Below, piece by piece: positions 41,534 through 44,440 of a DNA stretch of 44,440 nt. Under the pieces are notes generated by a model. The model searched no databases and was not told the origin of the DNA. It saw only the letters and a list, made by a program, of their open reading frames with translations. How positions within the stretch are numbered: the stretch's first letter is position 1; each line of letters opens with the position of its first letter. Made by a program: the position numbers and the translations under genes. Source of the DNA: Verrucomicrobiia bacterium (GTDB taxonomy: Bacteria; Verrucomicrobiota; Verrucomicrobiia; Limisphaerales; UBA8199); contig DASYZB010000111.1 in NCBI GenBank assembly GCA_035946615.1, positions 1 to 44,440 of the forward strand. The letters run 5' to 3'.

Positions 41534-42484
41534 TTACTTCGGCACGACCCAGATGTTGCGGTAGCAAACCGGGTTGCCGTGGCCCTGGAGCTGCAGCGGG
41601 CCGCCCTGCGGGCTTTCTGCCTTGCCGCCGGGGGTGGGTCCTTTCAGCTTAACCTGGTCGAGAACCAGCACGCCATTGTGGCGCAGCGTGACGATCGCGT
41701 CCTTGGTCTTCTTGCCAGCGTCATCGAACTGCGCAGCGGTGAAATCCACGTCGTAGGTCTGCCAGGTGAGCGGCGGATAACACATGTTTACGGCGGGCGC
41801 AGTTTGCGAGTAGATGGCGCCGCATTCGTTGTCCAGGCCCTTGAGCCCGAAGGAATCGAGCACCTGAATCTCGTAACGGTCCTGGAGATAAACGCCGCTG
41901 TTGGCGCGCTCCTGGCCGCGGGCAAACGGCTTGAACGGCAAATAAAACTCCACATGCGCGGTGAAGTTGGTGAATTCCTGTTTGCTCTTGCAACCGGAGG
42001 CCAGGCAATGCTGGTCAGTCATATGCCCGCCGTTCCAGGCCGCGGGGCTGGCGCCGTCGAACAAGACGAGGGCATCGGCGGGCGGCTTCGCGCCGAGCGT
42101 CGGGCTTTTGCGCTCGACCTTTTCCATCGTGTAGGGGCCGCCACTGGGAGTGGTAATAGTTATCTTGCCGTTGGCCAATTCGGCGCGGTACCCGTTCTCT
42201 CCGGTGAACACCACCTGCGCGCCCTCCCGTTTGCCGGCGCTTTCGCTCCTGGCGCTTTGGTCCCAACCTTCGCCGGGCAGCCCGCCGGGATAGGTCACCA
42301 TCCGGAAGTTGCCGTTGCCGAGCGCGATCACCTGCGACCCGCCCCAGTCGTTTTTGTATTCCCCCTGGCCGGCGTAGTCCGGCCCGGCGGTTGCGGGGCT
42401 TAGGAAGGTGATTTCGCTAAGTTTTTCAGCGGCATAAAGGACCGTCGATGTGGTGAGCAGCACAATTGGCAGCAGTGTTTTCAT
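41534..42484 (-). CDS. secreted DUF1080 (3-keto-disaccharide hydrolase-like) protein
   Basis: The 316-residue protein has a signal peptide (KTLLPIVLLTTSTVLYAAE). The C-terminal 190 residues form the concanavalin-like DUF1080 domain: ALVLFDGASPAAWNGG, KQEFTNFTAHVEFYLPF, RANSGVYLQDRYEIQVLDS, TWQTYDVDFTAAQF and the closing PLQLQGHGNPVCYRNIWVVP, all typical. Characterised members cleave 3-keto-glucosides, but most are unassigned. The N-terminal part (about 20-130) is a smaller beta domain found in some members. Divergent from the DUF2264 gene, with a 207-bp shared upstream region. Confidence 0.93.
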   Translation of the reverse strand: MKTLLPIVLLTTSTVLYAAEKLSEITFLSPATAGPDYAGQGEYKNDWGGSQVIALGNGNFRMVTYPGGLPGEGWDQSARSESAGKREGAQVVFTGENGYRAELANGKITITTPSGGPYTMEKVERKSPTLGAKPPADALVLFDGASPAAWNGGHMTDQHCLASGCKSKQEFTNFTAHVEFYLPFKPFARGQERANSGVYLQDRYEIQVLDSFGLKGLDNECGAIYSQTAPAVNMCYPPLTWQTYDVDFTAAQFDDAGKKTKDAIVTLRHNGVLVLDQVKLKGPTPGGKAESPQGGPLQLQGHGNPVCYRNIWVVPK

Positions 42485-42691
42485 AATTCCAAGATCGAAC
42501 TATCAGAGCGAAGGCAGTCAACATCGCTGCGCGGCAGAAGTCAAAGCAGGATTTGGAATTGCTCGATTTCGCCGGGATTCCACAGGAAAACGCCACCACA
42601 AGCCATTTTCATATTGTGAATGCAAAAGCCTCCCGACAACCTATTGGAAGCATACGATGGTTTACGGGCTGGCCCCATCGGTTCAGTTGTG

Positions 42692-43981
42692 ATGAAAACA
42701 CGCCGCGAATTCTTCAAGTCCGCCGCCCTGGCGGGTGTTCTGGGCGCCCGGGTGTTGCCGCTCAGGGCAGCGGAGAGCAAACCGCAGGACCCGACGGGCG
42801 CTGATGAACGGCGCTATTGGGTCTCCATTGCGGAAAAGCTTGCGCGGCCTGTGCTGGCAAATTTGGCTCAGGGCCAGTTGAGGTCAAAAATGCCTATCGA
42901 AGAGCGGCCCGGTTCGAACCGCGCAGCCTGCACCCATCTCGAGGCCTTTGGCCGGTTACTCTGCGGCATTTCGCCTTGGCTTTCCCTGGATGATCCACCC
43001 GAAAGCGAGCGAGCGCTGCAGCGGGAGTTGATTCATCTCGCACAGGTCTCCCTGGATAAAGCGACCGATCCGCACTCGCCTGACTTCATGAATTTCACTC
43101 AGGGCGGCCAACCGCTGGTTGACACTGCCTTTCTGGCCCAGGGCATCTTGCGCGCGCCGGGCGTTTTGTGGAAGGCGCTCAAGCCGCGGGTCAGAGAGCA
43201 GGTGCTCGCCGCCTTCAAATCCTCGCGGGCGATAGCCACGCCGGCGAGCAATAACTGGGTGATGTTCGCCGCGACAATCGAGGCGGCGCTGCTGGAGTTC
43301 GGCGAGCCGACGCTTGAAGAGCGCCTCGAGAACTGTGCGCGCAAGATGCTCGGTTGGTATGTCGGTGATGGCGTGTACGGCGACGGCGAGTTTTTCCATT
43401 TCGATTACTATAACAGCTTTGTCATCCAACCGATGCTGCTCGATGTGCTCTCTGTGTTGAAGAGGCGCGACGCGCGATTTGTGGCCGCTTACGAAACCAT
43501 TTTGCAGCGGGCGAAACGCTTCGCGCAAATCCAGGAGCGGCTTATCGCCCCGGACGGAACGTTTCCGTCGCTTGGCCGTTCGACGGCGTATCGTTTCGGC
43601 GCCTTTCAGACCCTCGCGCTCATCGCATGGTTGCGCGAACTCTCCGGGAATATCAAACCAGCCCAGGTGCGTTGCGCGCTGACAGCGGTCATCCGCAAAA
43701 TGATGGAAGCCGCGGGAACATTCGATGCCACCGGGTGGTTGCAAATTGGTTTCTGTGGTCATCAACCTGCGCTGGGTGAGCGCTATATTTCTACTGGCAG
43801 CCTTTATTTGTGCTCGGCTGGTTTGCTGCCCCTTGGCCTGCCGCCAACCGCTGAATTCTGGAATGCCCCTGCTGAGCGATGGACCTCGCAAAAGATTTGG
43901 TCGGGCGAAAATCTGCCCCCGGACCATGCCCTTCGCGACGTGCGGGAAGCGGAGCTGCCGACTCTAAATCGCCCACAATAA
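42692..43981 (+). CDS. DUF2264-domain protein with Tat signal
   Basis: The 429-residue protein starts with MKTRREFFKSAALAGVLGA, a twin-arginine signal, so it is exported folded. The body fits DUF2264: an all-alpha toroid-like domain with HLEAFGRLLCGISPWL, NNWVMFAATIEAALLEFGEP, VGDGVYGDGEFFHFDYYNSF and APDGTFPSLGRSTAYRFGAFQTL. Related proteins act on carbohydrates such as pectin or glycosaminoglycan fragments; the substrate here is unknown. The ATG at 42692 is chosen because it starts the Tat signal; the frame is open to 42620. Adjacent to a DUF1080 gene, it may be part of a polysaccharide-use locus. Confidence 0.92.
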   Translation: MKTRREFFKSAALAGVLGARVLPLRAAESKPQDPTGADERRYWVSIAEKLARPVLANLAQGQLRSKMPIEERPGSNRAACTHLEAFGRLLCGISPWLSLDDPPESERALQRELIHLAQVSLDKATDPHSPDFMNFTQGGQPLVDTAFLAQGILRAPGVLWKALKPRVREQVLAAFKSSRAIATPASNNWVMFAATIEAALLEFGEPTLEERLENCARKMLGWYVGDGVYGDGEFFHFDYYNSFVIQPMLLDVLSVLKRRDARFVAAYETILQRAKRFAQIQERLIAPDGTFPSLGRSTAYRFGAFQTLALIAWLRELSGNIKPAQVRCALTAVIRKMMEAAGTFDATGWLQIGFCGHQPALGERYISTGSLYLCSAGLLPLGLPPTAEFWNAPAERWTSQKIWSGENLPPDHALRDVREAELPTLNRPQ

Positions 43982-44052
43982 AAAACAACCTCCCGATGAG
44001 GGCCTCTTCGGTATCTTGGCCATGTAGTCGATGAAGTCAGGCGCAGGAGGCC

Positions 44053-44440
44053 TTGAGCCCTCCCGCAAGTTTACGGAGCAAACCCGGCGCGGATGCAAAG
44101 AAGCGAATCAGCTTGCGCCGCACCAAGACCAAGTATTTTCGCGTAACGGCATTGTCCAACGGCGCTTATCTACTGGAGCCGAGAGTCCTCGTACCCCCGC
44201 AGGCCATTTCCCCTCGCGTCCTCAAAATGTTGGACCGTTCGGCCGCAAACCTTAAAAAGGGCATTGCGTCACCACCGATTGACCGTCAAGATTGGCTTTC
44301 GGGTTGCGCGCGGTGGCCCGTATTGCGCGGTTTTAGCCTTTTTCACAGTCCCAATGGCCAGCCAGTGTCTGGGGGCGGTTTGGTTACCGTGACCGTAGGC
44401 GACCGTACGGTTACCGTGGGTTACCGGCGGATGCCGATTG
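44053..44440 (+). CDS. open-ended small gene, possible antitoxin-like DNA-binding protein (partial)
   Basis: From a TTG at 44053 a frame runs off the window end without a stop. It begins MSPPASLRSKPGADAKKR, continues ISLRRTKTKYFRVTALSN, GAYLLEPRVLVPPQAIS and RVLKMLDRSAANLKKGIA, ending near SPPIDRQDWL. The strand-strand-helix pattern is like small antitoxins of toxin-antitoxin pairs in Verrucomicrobia, by recollection only. A strong AGGAGG (44045-44050) sits unusually close to the TTG (2 nt). After about residue 80 the frame continues into a repetitive part (TVTVGDRTVTVGYRR), so either the protein is longer or the stop was lost. No in-frame ATG or GTG lies upstream. Confidence 0.5.
   Translation, partial: MSPPASLRSKPGADAKKRISLRRTKTKYFRVTALSNGAYLLEPRVLVPPQAISPRVLKMLDRSAANLKKGIASPPIDRQDWLSGCARWPVLRGFSLFHSPNGQPVSGGGLVTVTVGDRTVTVGYRRMPI

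Noticed and set aside
44031-44255. ATG-started 74-codon frame at the window end
   Set aside because: Its composition is not protein-like; the overlapping TTG frame from 44053 looks far more like a real protein.
44380-44440. Short GGTTACCGT-type repeats at the window end
   Set aside because: Only a few imperfect units are visible before the window stops, too few to define a repeat.

Overview
The window looks like chromosomal DNA of a verrucomicrobium, most likely the Pedosphaera/Limisphaera side of the phylum (subdivision 3). The evidence is a secretome rich in prepilin-like proteins with the H-X9-DG motif, DUF1080, DUF2264, CotH-kinase and NHL-repeat proteins with a C-terminal module ending in 'FRL', an ECF sigma factor with a fused membrane and coiled-coil tail, a YebC protein with the 'MGRQWLHAKR' type of N-terminus, and a LexA next to a mutagenesis polymerase. 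The taxon is inferred from protein style, not from a marker gene. No tRNA, rRNA, CRISPR array or intact insertion sequence was seen.

Layout. 1-6.5 kb is housekeeping: the 3' end of glnA, dnaA with a DnaA-box-like leader, an ABC ATPase, an 84-residue orphan protein resembling a histidine-kinase phosphoacceptor helix, a thioredoxin-like protein, lspA and an RluD-type pseudouridine synthase. 5.8-13.4 kb is an aa3-type terminal oxidase locus in the order cupredoxin-like protein, ctaA, ctaB, ctaD, ctaE, subunit IV, two small membrane proteins, ctaC. 13.7-20.3 kb holds a family 4 uracil-DNA glycosylase, yebC, a DedA protein, msrA and alaS. 20.3-22.3 kb holds a membrane-tethered ECF sigma factor and a divergent small gene. 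22.5-29.4 kb is a run of exported proteins (two pseudopilins, an unknown anchored protein, a phosphodiester glycosidase, a PstS-like binding protein, a CotH protein). 29.5-35.3 kb is an SOS block: a palindromic operator candidate, lexA, and one 1567-residue reading frame joining a catalytically intact DinB-type Y-family polymerase to a DnaE2-type polymerase III alpha subunit. 35.3-44 kb holds an NHL propeller protein, a RodZ-like protein, a two-domain esterase, a phytoene-desaturase-like flavoprotein, DUF1080 and DUF2264 proteins, and an open-ended small gene that may be an antitoxin.

The most unusual signal is a population of short perfect hairpins (stems mostly 5-9 bp, loops mostly 3-4 nt), single, in arrays, or nested in larger foldback elements. 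They lie between genes (15.55-15.80, 16.59-16.67, 27.65, 29.57-29.73, 37.29 kb), in a two-copy family with a conserved tail (24.71 and 30.53 kb), and inside the DinB-DnaE2 reading frame at three places without breaking it (31.78, 33.56, 34.45 kb). One of these forms the linker between the two polymerases. The arms and copies show compensatory base changes, which supports selection on, or a shared origin of, the folded structure. This resembles in-frame palindromic elements known from Rickettsia; I do not recall it described here.
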